20,163 nt of DNA from an uncultured Geobacteraceae bacterium (GTDB taxonomy: Bacteria > Desulfobacterota > Desulfuromonadia > Geobacterales > Pseudopelobacteraceae), in assembly GCA_903879825.1 (NCBI GenBank), contig CAIRND010000506.1, positions 1-20,163 on the forward strand, read 5' to 3'. Positions 8,308 to 15,070 of this stretch are shown here, in pieces (the first letter of the stretch is position 1; each line of letters begins with the position of its first letter). Position numbers and translations under genes: made by a program. The notes beneath the pieces were generated by a model. It was not told the DNA's origin. It searched no databases and saw only the letters and a list, made by a program, of their open reading frames with translations.

Positions 8308-9003
8308 CTATTTTCCGATCAGGCGGGTAAAAAATTCAGGCATGCCGGTTTCAAAAGTCAGCCGTTTGCCGTTAACCGGGTGTGTGAACGAGATTGATCG
8401 GGAATGAAGTGCCAGCGTGCCATAGGAATCATTACCCTTCCCGTATTTTTTATCCCCCACGACCGGATGGCCCTTTTCTGACAGATGTACGCGTATCTGG
8501 TGTTTGCGACCGGTGAGCAGGTGGATGTCCAGCAGGCTGAACCCTTTGGTCTCTTTCAGCGTGGTATATTCTGTGTGTGACAACTTTCCGGCGCTCTGAT
8601 CGGAGGTGGAATACACCGTGAAAGCGCTGTTTTCCGTAAGGTAACTGCTGATAGTCCCCGTTTTCGGTGTCAGTGAACCATAAACGATCGTAAGATAGTG
8701 TTTCTCGGTTTCCTGCCAGTGTTCCTGTAGAAAATTCTTGGCCGCTTCGCTCTTGGCAAAGATCAGGATGCCGGAGGTTTCGCGGTCCAGTCGGTGCACA
8801 ATGTAGACCCGGTTGCGGGAGCGCGGATCACCCTTGCGTACATACTCGTTGAGAATCGTGTGTACCGTTCGTGCCTTGTCCCGCTCCGTCCCGATGGTCA
8901 GCAGCCCGCCCGGTTTTTCGATGACGATAATATCCTTATCTTCGTGCAGGACGGTAAGCCCTTTCGGCTGGTATTTCGCCGGTGGGCGCTTGGTTGTAGG
9001 CAT
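8308..9003 (-). CDS. RluA-family pseudouridine synthase
   Basis: 231 residues, with GGAG 8-11 bases before the ATG. It carries the RluA-family fold: EKPGGLLTIGT near the start, the catalytic motif VHRLDRETSG with nucleophile Asp73, then the LLTGRKHQIRVHL and GHPVVGDKKYG signatures. There is no N-terminal S4 domain, so this is a short single-domain member like RluA/RluC-type enzymes. It isomerises uridine to pseudouridine in rRNA or tRNA; the target position cannot be read from sequence. Its N-terminus begins with a short basic tail. It is convergent with ppc and stands alone on its strand. Confidence 0.92.
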   Translation of the reverse strand: MPTTKRPPAKYQPKGLTVLHEDKDIIVIEKPGGLLTIGTERDKARTVHTILNEYVRKGDPRSRNRVYIVHRLDRETSGILIFAKSEAAKNFLQEHWQETEKHYLTIVYGSLTPKTGTISSYLTENSAFTVYSTSDQSAGKLSHTEYTTLKETKGFSLLDIHLLTGRKHQIRVHLSEKGHPVVGDKKYGKGNDSYGTLALHSRSISFTHPVNGKRLTFETGMPEFFTRLIGK

Positions 9004-9030
9004 GGTGGTTCTCCGTGTAATATCTATTAT

Positions 9031-9203
9031 CCTAAATCCGGCATTTGATCACGCAACGCCGCTACGAACGCAACAAATAAACAAAGACTTATAACCAAAT
9101 AGTGATTTACCAATCGGGTGAACTTGAAAATGACTTAATCTGATTGATTTCATTCGTTGCGCCGTTGCGTCGTTGCGTCGTTGCGTGAAACTGCTTTTTT
9201 AGG
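9031..9203. repeat. MITE-like intergenic element C with octamer-repeat arms
   Basis: The element opens with CCTAAATCCGGCA and closes with ACTGCTTTTTTAGG, so CCTAAA/TTTAGG form the tips. The left arm (9050-9073) and right arm (9155-9187) are inverted repeats of ACGCAACG-type units. The right arm has four tandem octamers, CGTTGCGC once and CGTTGCGT three times (9155-9186). The core (about 9075-9150) is AT-rich and non-coding. The tips closely resemble those of copies A and B, although arms and core differ. No clear target duplication. It lies between the RluA-family gene and the RAYT unit. Confidence 0.6.
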
Positions 9204-9219
9204 ATTAAAGCGACTTTAT

Positions 9220-9243
9220 GGGGTCAGCCCTTGACACGAGACA
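9220..9243 (+). repeat. RAYT unit inverted repeat, left arm
   Basis: Perfect inverted match to 10237-10260. It overlaps the 3' end of the minus-strand transposase gene: the last residues SRVKG and the TGA stop are written inside this repeat. Confidence 0.85.
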
Positions 9244-10192
9244 ACTTATTTTCAAGCCAAACTATTTCTTTCTTTATGGAAGCATCCGTTTTTACATCCA
9301 GCACTATCCGTTGATACGCTTTAGCGACTGCAAAACCACTCATACCGCCAAGCATTTTGCCTATCTGTTGATTGGTCCCTGCGGCATATCTTTTCATCAA
9401 ATAGATACACATTTTCCGAAGATCGTTTCGTTCTGTGCTCAAAAGCTCAGCGGGTGTCACTCCATGTCGTTCGCAAACCATCGGGATAATGTCATCAAAC
9501 CCATAGGATGCCAGTAATGCTCTCCTGTGGGAGGTTTCCTCTTTGTGTAGAAGTTCCTCTTTAATTTGTTTCAGGGCTTTTTTAATGAATGCAGAGTTGC
9601 CCAGGATCATGCCGCCGTAAACACTTTTAAGCGGACTCTCCATCTCCTCACTCAAAGCACTTTCGACGAATACCCTGTATTTCTCTCTCGCTGCGACACT
9701 ATCTTTTGAAAACATTGACAAAACCGGTGCCACGGTGACAAGTTCGTCATTGCCGGAGATATACGCGTCATAACTGCTGTATGGATGGTCTTCGGGGCGC
9801 TCAACCATTTTTGCCCGAACAGGATTTAGGTGGATGTACTTGTTCAATTCCAGAAGGTAATTGTCTCTGTCAACGAGAATGGCCTTGTACCGCCCCTGAA
9901 ACAGATGACCGCTTCTTTTTCTCTTGATATTGACATAAGTTGTATAGGAACTATTCAGGTAATGCATTATTTTACTTAAGTTTTTGTCTGGCGTTTCAAT
10001 AAGGATATGGTAATGGTTGGTCATGAGTACATAGCAATGGATAACAAGTCCGTACTTTATCTGGGCGTCGGTAAGATATTCCTTAAACTTCCGGTAGTCC
10101 GTTTTAGTAAAAAATATTTTCCCACGTTCATTACCACGCGCTGTGACATGGTATAAAGCGCCTTCGTATTCTATCCGTAACGGTCTTGCCAC
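9224..10192 (-). CDS. REP-associated tyrosine transposase (RAYT, Y1/HUH family)
   Basis: 322 residues from a GTG at 10192, with AGGAGGGA just upstream. The start MARPLRIEYEGALYHVTARGN is typical of RAYTs. The HUH motif is His60-Tyr-His62 in MTNHYHIL, and the catalytic tyrosine is probably Tyr83 or Tyr86 before RSGHLFQGRY; NKYIHLNPVRAKM also matches the family. The C-terminal third (GVTPAELLSTERNDLRKM, then YAAGTNQQIGKMLGG) resembles a DnaA C-terminal helix-turn-helix, marking the long RAYT type. Such enzymes nick and rejoin single-stranded REP hairpins. The gene appears intact, and its final codons lie in the left inverted repeat. It has no obvious link to flanking genes. Confidence 0.9.
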   Translation of the reverse strand: MARPLRIEYEGALYHVTARGNERGKIFFTKTDYRKFKEYLTDAQIKYGLVIHCYVLMTNHYHILIETPDKNLSKIMHYLNSSYTTYVNIKRKRSGHLFQGRYKAILVDRDNYLLELNKYIHLNPVRAKMVERPEDHPYSSYDAYISGNDELVTVAPVLSMFSKDSVAAREKYRVFVESALSEEMESPLKSVYGGMILGNSAFIKKALKQIKEELLHKEETSHRRALLASYGFDDIIPMVCERHGVTPAELLSTERNDLRKMCIYLMKRYAAGTNQQIGKMLGGMSGFAVAKAYQRIVLDVKTDASIKKEIVWLENKLSRVKG

Positions 10193-10236
10193 TGTGCTTC
10201 CCTCCTAATGATTCCTGAGGAAAATACAACAACCCA

Positions 10237-10260
10237 TGTCTCGTGTCAAGGGCTGACCCC
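10237..10260 (-). repeat. RAYT unit inverted repeat, right arm
   Basis: Perfect inverted match to 9220-9243. It lies about 45 bases upstream of the transposase start. A GTG inside it (10243) opens the reading frame of the downstream lipoprotein but is not the likely start. Confidence 0.85.
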
Positions 10261-10416
10261 TTACTGACGCTTTTTATCTCGTACCGATTTATAATTCAGA
10301 AACAGCTCAAATCTTCCAAATACAGTTTGACGACGGTCATTTCAGGTGTTACTGTGCCCCCGCTAAAAAACAAATTCCCATCCCTTCCCATCCCAACATA
10401 TCAAGGAGATTTCAAA

Positions 10417-11655
10417 ATGCGACTGATAAACCTGTTTATTTTGTGTAGTACTTTTTTATTCGGTGGATGTGTTGGGCTTGTTAATTCAACAATTAGTGGT
10501 GGTCAAAACCCAAACCTTCCTAATCAAATACAAATGGGTGAGAATATATCTGCAGGCAGGCTCAATTACACCACGACAAAACCATTTCCTTTAAAGGTTT
10601 TGAATATGGAAGTTATTTCCATGTATTCAAAAGAGATGAAGGCGGAATTGGAAACTTATTTTGAAAAACGCGGAGATTTTCCAGAGATAAATATCCAGAT
10701 CCGTCCTGCATCACCCGAAATGGACAACGGCTTCAGTGGTGGATATCATGCCTTCCTCTGGAAGTTCAATTATGAAGCCGAGATCATTCTAAAAGACTGG
10801 GAAACTCCGTCAGACATAGTTCTTGAACTCAGCACTAAACCGATACAGATTGTTGCATCAAGCAAGATTCCGATTGGCGGTTCATTTGACGTACTCGGCA
10901 TTATGAAAAGGGCGGGAACAATAGGTTACCACAATCTTGCCGTTGATATCGTCAGCCAGCTTGACTCGCGACGAGCCGAAATTGATAAACTGGCCAAGCG
11001 TTTTTCATCATGGAAAAACAGCAAAAGAAAGAATGCCAAGACCGAAAAAACAGCAGATGAGCCGACGCAGAGCGTGATAAATGTCGCTCCCCCCGTCGAT
11101 GAATTTGCTGCATTAATCGCAAAAAACAATCCTGAGGAACTTAAAACCTATCTTGATGAACATCCCGAAGCATTGTCAACCATCAAGGATATAACCGTAC
11201 GTTTACGCTACACCGGCCCATCAGAACTTCGCATCATTGATATTGAACAAATGGCGAAGAGTGGTACAAAAGATGCGCTCATTATTGCCCAGATCAACAG
11301 CGTTGGCGGTCCATATAAAAAGTTTTCTGTAAAAGAGATTACTGCATTAAAACAGATGAAAATTTCAGATGAGCTCGTATCAGCGATGATTGCGATAACA
11401 ACTGAATACAACAAAGAACAAAAGTCTTTAAAAGAGCCAAAACATGAGCCGGTGAGTCAACAGGCCGCTCCACTTCTCGTGCAACAGGTCGCACAGCAGT
11501 CGGTTCAGCAACAACCGGAACCGGCACCCGCGACAACACCTATGGATTGCATCAAGCTGGGTGCTGCACTCAAAGCCTGCGATCACGCCGGAGGGTTTTT
11601 GTCGTTTGGCTGCAAGGCATTAGCCAGATCCCAGTTTAACTGTCCTGGTCTGTGA
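10417..11655 (+). CDS. Orphan lipoprotein of unknown function with Cys-rich C-terminus
   Basis: 412 residues. ATG 10417 has AAGGAGA 7-8 bases upstream and starts a lipoprotein signal ending in LFGGC (Cys18), a slightly atypical lipobox; the residue after Cys is Val, which suggests outer-membrane sorting. I do not recognise the family. The first half (about 40-230) is a mixed domain with PFPLKVLNMEV and EAEIILKDWETP. A middle helical part contains ITALKQMKISDELVSAMI, like short motifs in other envelope proteins. Then comes a Gln/Pro-rich linker (about 350-375) and a tail with four cysteines (DCIKLGAALKAC, FGCKALARSQFNC). Codons are AT-richer than in neighbours, and it sits beside the RAYT unit, so it may have been acquired. 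No terminator was seen after it. Confidence 0.8.
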   Translation: MRLINLFILCSTFLFGGCVGLVNSTISGGQNPNLPNQIQMGENISAGRLNYTTTKPFPLKVLNMEVISMYSKEMKAELETYFEKRGDFPEINIQIRPASPEMDNGFSGGYHAFLWKFNYEAEIILKDWETPSDIVLELSTKPIQIVASSKIPIGGSFDVLGIMKRAGTIGYHNLAVDIVSQLDSRRAEIDKLAKRFSSWKNSKRKNAKTEKTADEPTQSVINVAPPVDEFAALIAKNNPEELKTYLDEHPEALSTIKDITVRLRYTGPSELRIIDIEQMAKSGTKDALIIAQINSVGGPYKKFSVKEITALKQMKISDELVSAMIAITTEYNKEQKSLKEPKHEPVSQQAAPLLVQQVAQQSVQQQPEPAPATTPMDCIKLGAALKACDHAGGFLSFGCKALARSQFNCPGL

Positions 11656-11738
11656 GGGGGAACTACTTTCAAATCAACTTAGCTTAAACTGGCTGGATTT
11701 CTACTTCTTCAATACGCTTTTGAGGTTGGGTAAAGATT

Positions 11739-11792
11739 ATGGGGTCAATGCTACACTTTTGACAGGATATAAAAAGTGTAGTTTTGGCCCCT
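11739..11792. repeat. REP-like hairpin resembling the RAYT unit ends
   Basis: GGGGTCAATGCTACACTTTT (11741-11760) pairs with AAAAAGTGTAGTTTTGGCCCC (11771-11791) over most of its length. The tips ATGGGG and CCCCTT and the early GGGGTCA...TTGACA pattern match the ends of the RAYT unit 1.5 kb away. No T-tract follows on either strand, so a terminator role is unlikely. The rest of 11656-11837 shows nothing further. Confidence 0.55.
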
Positions 11793-11837
11793 TTGGTTGC
11801 ACACGCCTCCATACAGTAAGTACATCCCGCTCACAGA

Positions 11838-12755
11838 CTACGGCGGACATTGGGCGCACATCGACTTGAAGAGATTGGTGCTGAGATACCGATCGCCACG
11901 GTCGGGTATAATGACGACAATTACTCCTGATTCCAGTTCTGCCGCCAACCTGCGCGCACCGACCACTGCGGCCCCACCTGACATACCACAGAAAATCCCT
12001 TCCTTCGTCGCAAGCTGACGCGCCGTTTCAAACGCTTCATCATCTTCCACAACAAGCTTGCGATGAAAGGCATTTTGATCGTAAATGGGAGGGACGATCG
12101 CTTCCCGCATGTTTTTAAGACCCTGGATTTTGTGCCCAAGCACCGGTTCAACCGCGACTATCTGCACGTCCGGCTTGGCTTCCCGGAAATACCTCGAAAC
12201 CCCCATAAGCGTGCCGCTGGTTCCCATGCCGGCAACGAAATGTGTGATGGCGCCATCGGTTTGGCGCATGATCTCCGGTGCCGTTGTTTCGAAGTGCGAT
12301 AGGACATTGTTTGGATTGGCGTACTGGTTGGGCATGTAGTAAATTCCGGGGTTTTCTCCGTAAATCTTGTGGGCCAGGCGAATCGCGCCATCGGTAGCCT
12401 CGCAGCCGGGGGAAAGCACGATCTCGGCACCGTACGCTTCCAGCACGCTCCGTCGTTCAACACTGACGCATGCAGGCATGACAAGTTTTATGCGATATCC
12501 CCTGGCAGCTGCGATCATGGCCAGAGCTATGCCGGTGTTGCCCGATGTCGGCTCCAGGATGATCTTGTCCGGAGTCAGTTCGCCGCTGGCTTCTGCAGCC
12601 AGTATCATGTGGCGGGCAGGTCGATCCTTGATCGAACCGCCGGGATTGTTTCCTTCAAGCTTTGCCAGAATGCGGACTGCGCTATTCGGGCGTAAGGAAC
12701 AGATTTCAACGACGGGAGTTGAGCCGATTGACTCGATAAGACTGCGACCTTTCAT
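11838..12755 (-). CDS. cysM: Cysteine synthase (O-acetylserine sulfhydrylase, CysK/CysM family)
   Basis: 305 residues, with AAGAGG upstream of the ATG. It is a PLP-dependent fold type II enzyme: Lys43 in NPGGSIKDRPA binds PLP, TSGNTGIA (70-77) contacts the substrate, GMGTSGTLMG holds the cofactor phosphate, and GMSGGAAV lies near the C-terminus. It makes L-cysteine from O-acetylserine and sulfide in the cytoplasm. The C-terminal CAQCPP tail with two cysteines is a small peculiarity. CysM rather than CysK is my preference from overall look, including the lack of the usual CysK-style features; cystathionine beta-synthase-like enzymes share the fold. It is transcribed divergently from the DMT exporter gene. 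Confidence 0.87.
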   Translation of the reverse strand: MKGRSLIESIGSTPVVEICSLRPNSAVRILAKLEGNNPGGSIKDRPARHMILAAEASGELTPDKIILEPTSGNTGIALAMIAAARGYRIKLVMPACVSVERRSVLEAYGAEIVLSPGCEATDGAIRLAHKIYGENPGIYYMPNQYANPNNVLSHFETTAPEIMRQTDGAITHFVAGMGTSGTLMGVSRYFREAKPDVQIVAVEPVLGHKIQGLKNMREAIVPPIYDQNAFHRKLVVEDDEAFETARQLATKEGIFCGMSGGAAVVGARRLAAELESGVIVVIIPDRGDRYLSTNLFKSMCAQCPP

Positions 12756-12770
12756 CTGTGCCTCTTGTGT

Positions 12771-12800
12771 TTGCAGGATTTGAAATGTGTATCATATAAT
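12771..12800 (+). promoter_or_regulatory. Candidate promoter for the DMT exporter gene
   Basis: A perfect TATAAT at 12795-12800 lies 18 bp after TTGCAG at 12771-12776. It would give a leader of about 140 bases before the ATG at 12946. It overlaps the minus-strand promoter of the cysteine synthase gene, so the two may exclude each other. Confidence 0.4.
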
Positions 12801-12822
12801 CCCCGTAACCCTTTGACGTCAA
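12794..12822 (-). promoter_or_regulatory. Promoter of the cysteine synthase gene, with a palindrome at the -35 box
   Basis: On the minus strand TTGACG (12822-12817) and TTATAT (12799-12794) are 17 bp apart, placing the start about 32 bases before the ATG. The -35 lies in the perfect palindrome TTGACGTCAA (12813-12822), flanked by near-symmetric CCCT and AGGG, which could be an operator. Confidence 0.5.
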
Positions 12823-12945
12823 GGGAGTTGTAGATACAAGAGGTTAGTCAGGGTGGACTGATTTAGTTGGATGGTGAGCAGGATGGTGTTATTCTGAATT
12901 TTAGCATCGCACCATCAGGCTTGCGGCGAGTTAAAAAAGGTGGAC

Positions 12946-13824
12946 ATGACTGAATTATTCAAAGGAACACTCTTCGCCTTGCTGGCTGTGGCCATGTTTG
13001 CTACGCTTGGTACCGGTTTCAAGCTAGCGGTAACCCGCATGAACAGTTTTTCTGCCGTGGTCTGGATCGGTATCTGGGCTACAGTCGCGCTGTTCTGCAT
13101 CCTGGTCCGCGAGCGGCGGGTCGGTGCCATTGTCACCGAGTTTCGCCAACGCCCGGTTTTCTTCCCGATGGCAGGGATGATCGGACTCGGTGTGCAACAG
13201 ATCCTTTGCCTGAAAACGTACGAATATATTCCTGCCAGCCAGGCGGTCATCCTGCACTATACGTATCCACTGATGATGCTGCTGCTGTCGTGGCTGCTGT
13301 TTCGAGAAAAATCGAGCTGGTGGGCACTCTGTTGCGTTGCTATGGGGTTCATAGGAGTGTTCGTGCTGGTTTCTGCGGGTGGCGGCCTGGGGGATATGCG
13401 GCTTTCGATCGGAGTGGTGGTGGCTCTCGGTACCGCCTTCAGTTTTGCCCTGTTCTGTGTGCTGATCAAACATGCCAGTTTCAGTGTTGTGCCGGGCATG
13501 TTTCTGTTGAACCTGTTCGGACTGCTGTTCCTTCTCTGCCTGTTGCCGCTCTACCCGATGCAGTGGTCTATTTCGGGTACGGACATGTTGCTGGTGGCCT
13601 ATCTGGGGATATTTCCGACGGCGGTGGCCTTTCTCCTCTGGAACAGGGCGCTCCGGATGATCCCGACCGGTCGCTCGTCCAATTGCGCCCTGCTGGTGCC
13701 GATTTTGTCGCTGGTTTGCATTACGGTTGTGCTGAAAGAGCGGATTGATCTTATACAGGCGCTCGGCATGGCCATTGTACTGGTGTCAATAGCTCTCAAT
13801 GTCAGGCTGACTGGACGTTCGTAG
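12946..13824 (+). CDS. EamA/DMT-superfamily transporter (probable metabolite exporter)
   Basis: 292 residues; ATG 12946 preceded by AAAGGTGG, with a GTG at 12940 as weaker alternative. The protein is almost wholly hydrophobic, with about ten membrane segments in two EamA repeats. The first repeat ends near YEYIPASQAVILHYTYPLMM and the second near LLWNRALRMIPTGRSSNCALLVPI; both match the conserved end of the EamA repeat (helices 4-5). Members export amino acids and related metabolites across the inner membrane. Being divergent from cysteine synthase hints at a cysteine or O-acetylserine pathway product, as for the E. coli exporter YdeD/EamA, but that is only context. Its last 39 bases overlap the 3' end of cca on the other strand. 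Confidence 0.88.
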   Translation: MTELFKGTLFALLAVAMFATLGTGFKLAVTRMNSFSAVVWIGIWATVALFCILVRERRVGAIVTEFRQRPVFFPMAGMIGLGVQQILCLKTYEYIPASQAVILHYTYPLMMLLLSWLLFREKSSWWALCCVAMGFIGVFVLVSAGGGLGDMRLSIGVVVALGTAFSFALFCVLIKHASFSVVPGMFLLNLFGLLFLLCLLPLYPMQWSISGTDMLLVAYLGIFPTAVAFLLWNRALRMIPTGRSSNCALLVPILSLVCITVVLKERIDLIQALGMAIVLVSIALNVRLTGRS

Positions 13825-15051
13825 CCCCGCACCCGATCTGCCGTCAGCCTCTCCGCGCAGTTCTCTCAGTTTTTCTACCCGCGCGTGCTGAATGAACGTC
13901 GAGCGTTTCTTAATTGGCATAACGTCGAGTTTCTCCTGATCTATCCCTAACTCCTGCATATTCATCCCGGCAACCTGGATCGTATGATCCCATCCTGCCA
14001 TCGTCATACCACCTGCTGTGTCGGCAGCGGAAACAACCGGCAAAATTTCAACAATTCCGGATTTTATCGCCTGTTCCGCCATGCGGATTTTAGTAGAATC
14101 CCGCAGTGTCTCCCACAGGTTGGCCGTGCCGTGCAGGCGGCTGACCCAGGCCAGCGCTTTACGGTAGGTGGCTGGCAGCGCGAGCCGGTTGCAAAACTCC
14201 GGTGCCGTTTCAAAGCCGGCGTGATCATGGCCATGGTGTTTTGGATAGAGTGCCGGATCAGTTGACAGTTTGCCGAGATCGTGGAAAAACGCGCAAAAAC
14301 GGGTCAACGGGTCATGGCTCGCTGCCGTCACCCGTTGCAGAACCTGGATGGAATGACTGAAAAGATCGCCCTCTGGGTGGTGCTGGAGCGGCCCCGCAGG
14401 GATTGATGGCATACGGAACAGTTCCGGGAGAAACGCTGTCCCCACGTTGAACTCGATCATCCGTTCGAAAAACCGCTCCGGATTATCTCGTGACAACGCT
14501 TTTCGCATCTCGTTGGTGAAGCGCTCTACCGGCATGGTACTAAACGCGTCCGTCCACTGCTGCTTTCTGATCAGCGTGGCGGTTTCCGGTGCCATGCACC
14601 AGCCGTCGGCTTCGAATCTGAACGCGCGGAAGATACGGAGCGGATCGCCGCTGAAGGTTTCAGCACTGCAGGCCCGGAGAACCTTGGACTGTAAGTCCGC
14701 TTCGCCGCCTAGCGGGTCAACGCGTACCCCGGTCAAGGACATTGCCATGGCATTTATGGCAAAATCGCGCCGGAGAAGGTCCGCCTCCAGGTCCATCATG
14801 CTGGTAATGCAGGTAGCTTCAATCGAGCCGAATTGTGGGTGATGGCGAAAGTAGACGTGTGCTCCGCTGGTCGCCTCCACCAGGCGGAAGCCGAGTGCGC
14901 TGAATTCCTCAGGGGAAAATGCCGCCACCAGATCAGTGTCCTGACTTTTTCTCCCCAATAAAAGATCGCGGACGGTGCCGCCGACGAGCACAACCCGGTC
15001 GTGGTGGGAGGGGGGGAATAAAGATTTTAAAAAAGGGATTATTTCAGTCAC
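13786..15051 (-). CDS. cca: CCA tRNA nucleotidyltransferase / poly(A) polymerase family protein with HD domain
   Basis: 421 residues from a GTG at 15051, with no strong ribosome binding site, 19 bases after the upstream glycosylase stop. The N-terminal nucleotidyltransferase head has LVGGTVRDLLLG and the metal-binding DTD (Asp38, Asp40). RRDFAINAMAM and DPLRIFRAFRFEADG mark the rest of the class II head and neck. An HD domain follows with FFHDLGKL (His257-Asp258) and HHGHDHAG. It adds CCA to tRNA 3' ends; a pure poly(A) polymerase is less likely given the HD domain. The last dozen codons are antisense to the end of the DMT gene, and the C-terminal tail (about 400-421) looks unstructured and unconserved. 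Confidence 0.9.
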   Translation of the reverse strand: MTEIIPFLKSLFPPSHHDRVVLVGGTVRDLLLGRKSQDTDLVAAFSPEEFSALGFRLVEATSGAHVYFRHHPQFGSIEATCITSMMDLEADLLRRDFAINAMAMSLTGVRVDPLGGEADLQSKVLRACSAETFSGDPLRIFRAFRFEADGWCMAPETATLIRKQQWTDAFSTMPVERFTNEMRKALSRDNPERFFERMIEFNVGTAFLPELFRMPSIPAGPLQHHPEGDLFSHSIQVLQRVTAASHDPLTRFCAFFHDLGKLSTDPALYPKHHGHDHAGFETAPEFCNRLALPATYRKALAWVSRLHGTANLWETLRDSTKIRMAEQAIKSGIVEILPVVSAADTAGGMTMAGWDHTIQVAGMNMQELGIDQEKLDVMPIKKRSTFIQHARVEKLRELRGEADGRSGAGLRTSSQPDIESY

Positions 15052-15070
15052 GGTAACATCGTGCCGGGGG

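Larger units (their letters stand above)
9220..10260 (-). mobile_element. RAYT transposase unit bounded by perfect 24-bp inverted repeats
   Basis: Bases 9220-9243 and 10237-10260 are perfect 24-bp inverted copies, starting GGGGTCAGCCCTTGACAC at the left end. Each arm can itself fold through GTCA/TGAC around a five-base loop, as REP sequences do. The pair encloses a single Y1-transposase gene and little else. Base composition is more AT-rich than in the flanking housekeeping genes. No target-site duplication was seen, as expected for HUH/Y1 elements. Confidence 0.75.

Noticed and set aside
8285..8310. GC-rich hairpin (GGCGC/GCGCC) as terminator for ppc or the RluA-family gene
   Set aside because: Only five pairs and no T-tract on either strand.
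9155..9186. CRISPR-like or tandem-repeat array
   Set aside because: The octamers are directly contiguous with no spacers, and they form one arm of an inverted-repeat element.
10243..10416. GTG start giving the lipoprotein 58 extra residues
   Set aside because: The GTG lies inside the RAYT inverted repeat, and the ATG at 10417 has a strong ribosome binding site and begins a lipoprotein signal.
12830..12945. Hairpin GATGGTG/CACCATC in the DMT leader as a riboswitch
   Set aside because: Seven pairs round a long loop, with no recognisable riboswitch core or terminator.
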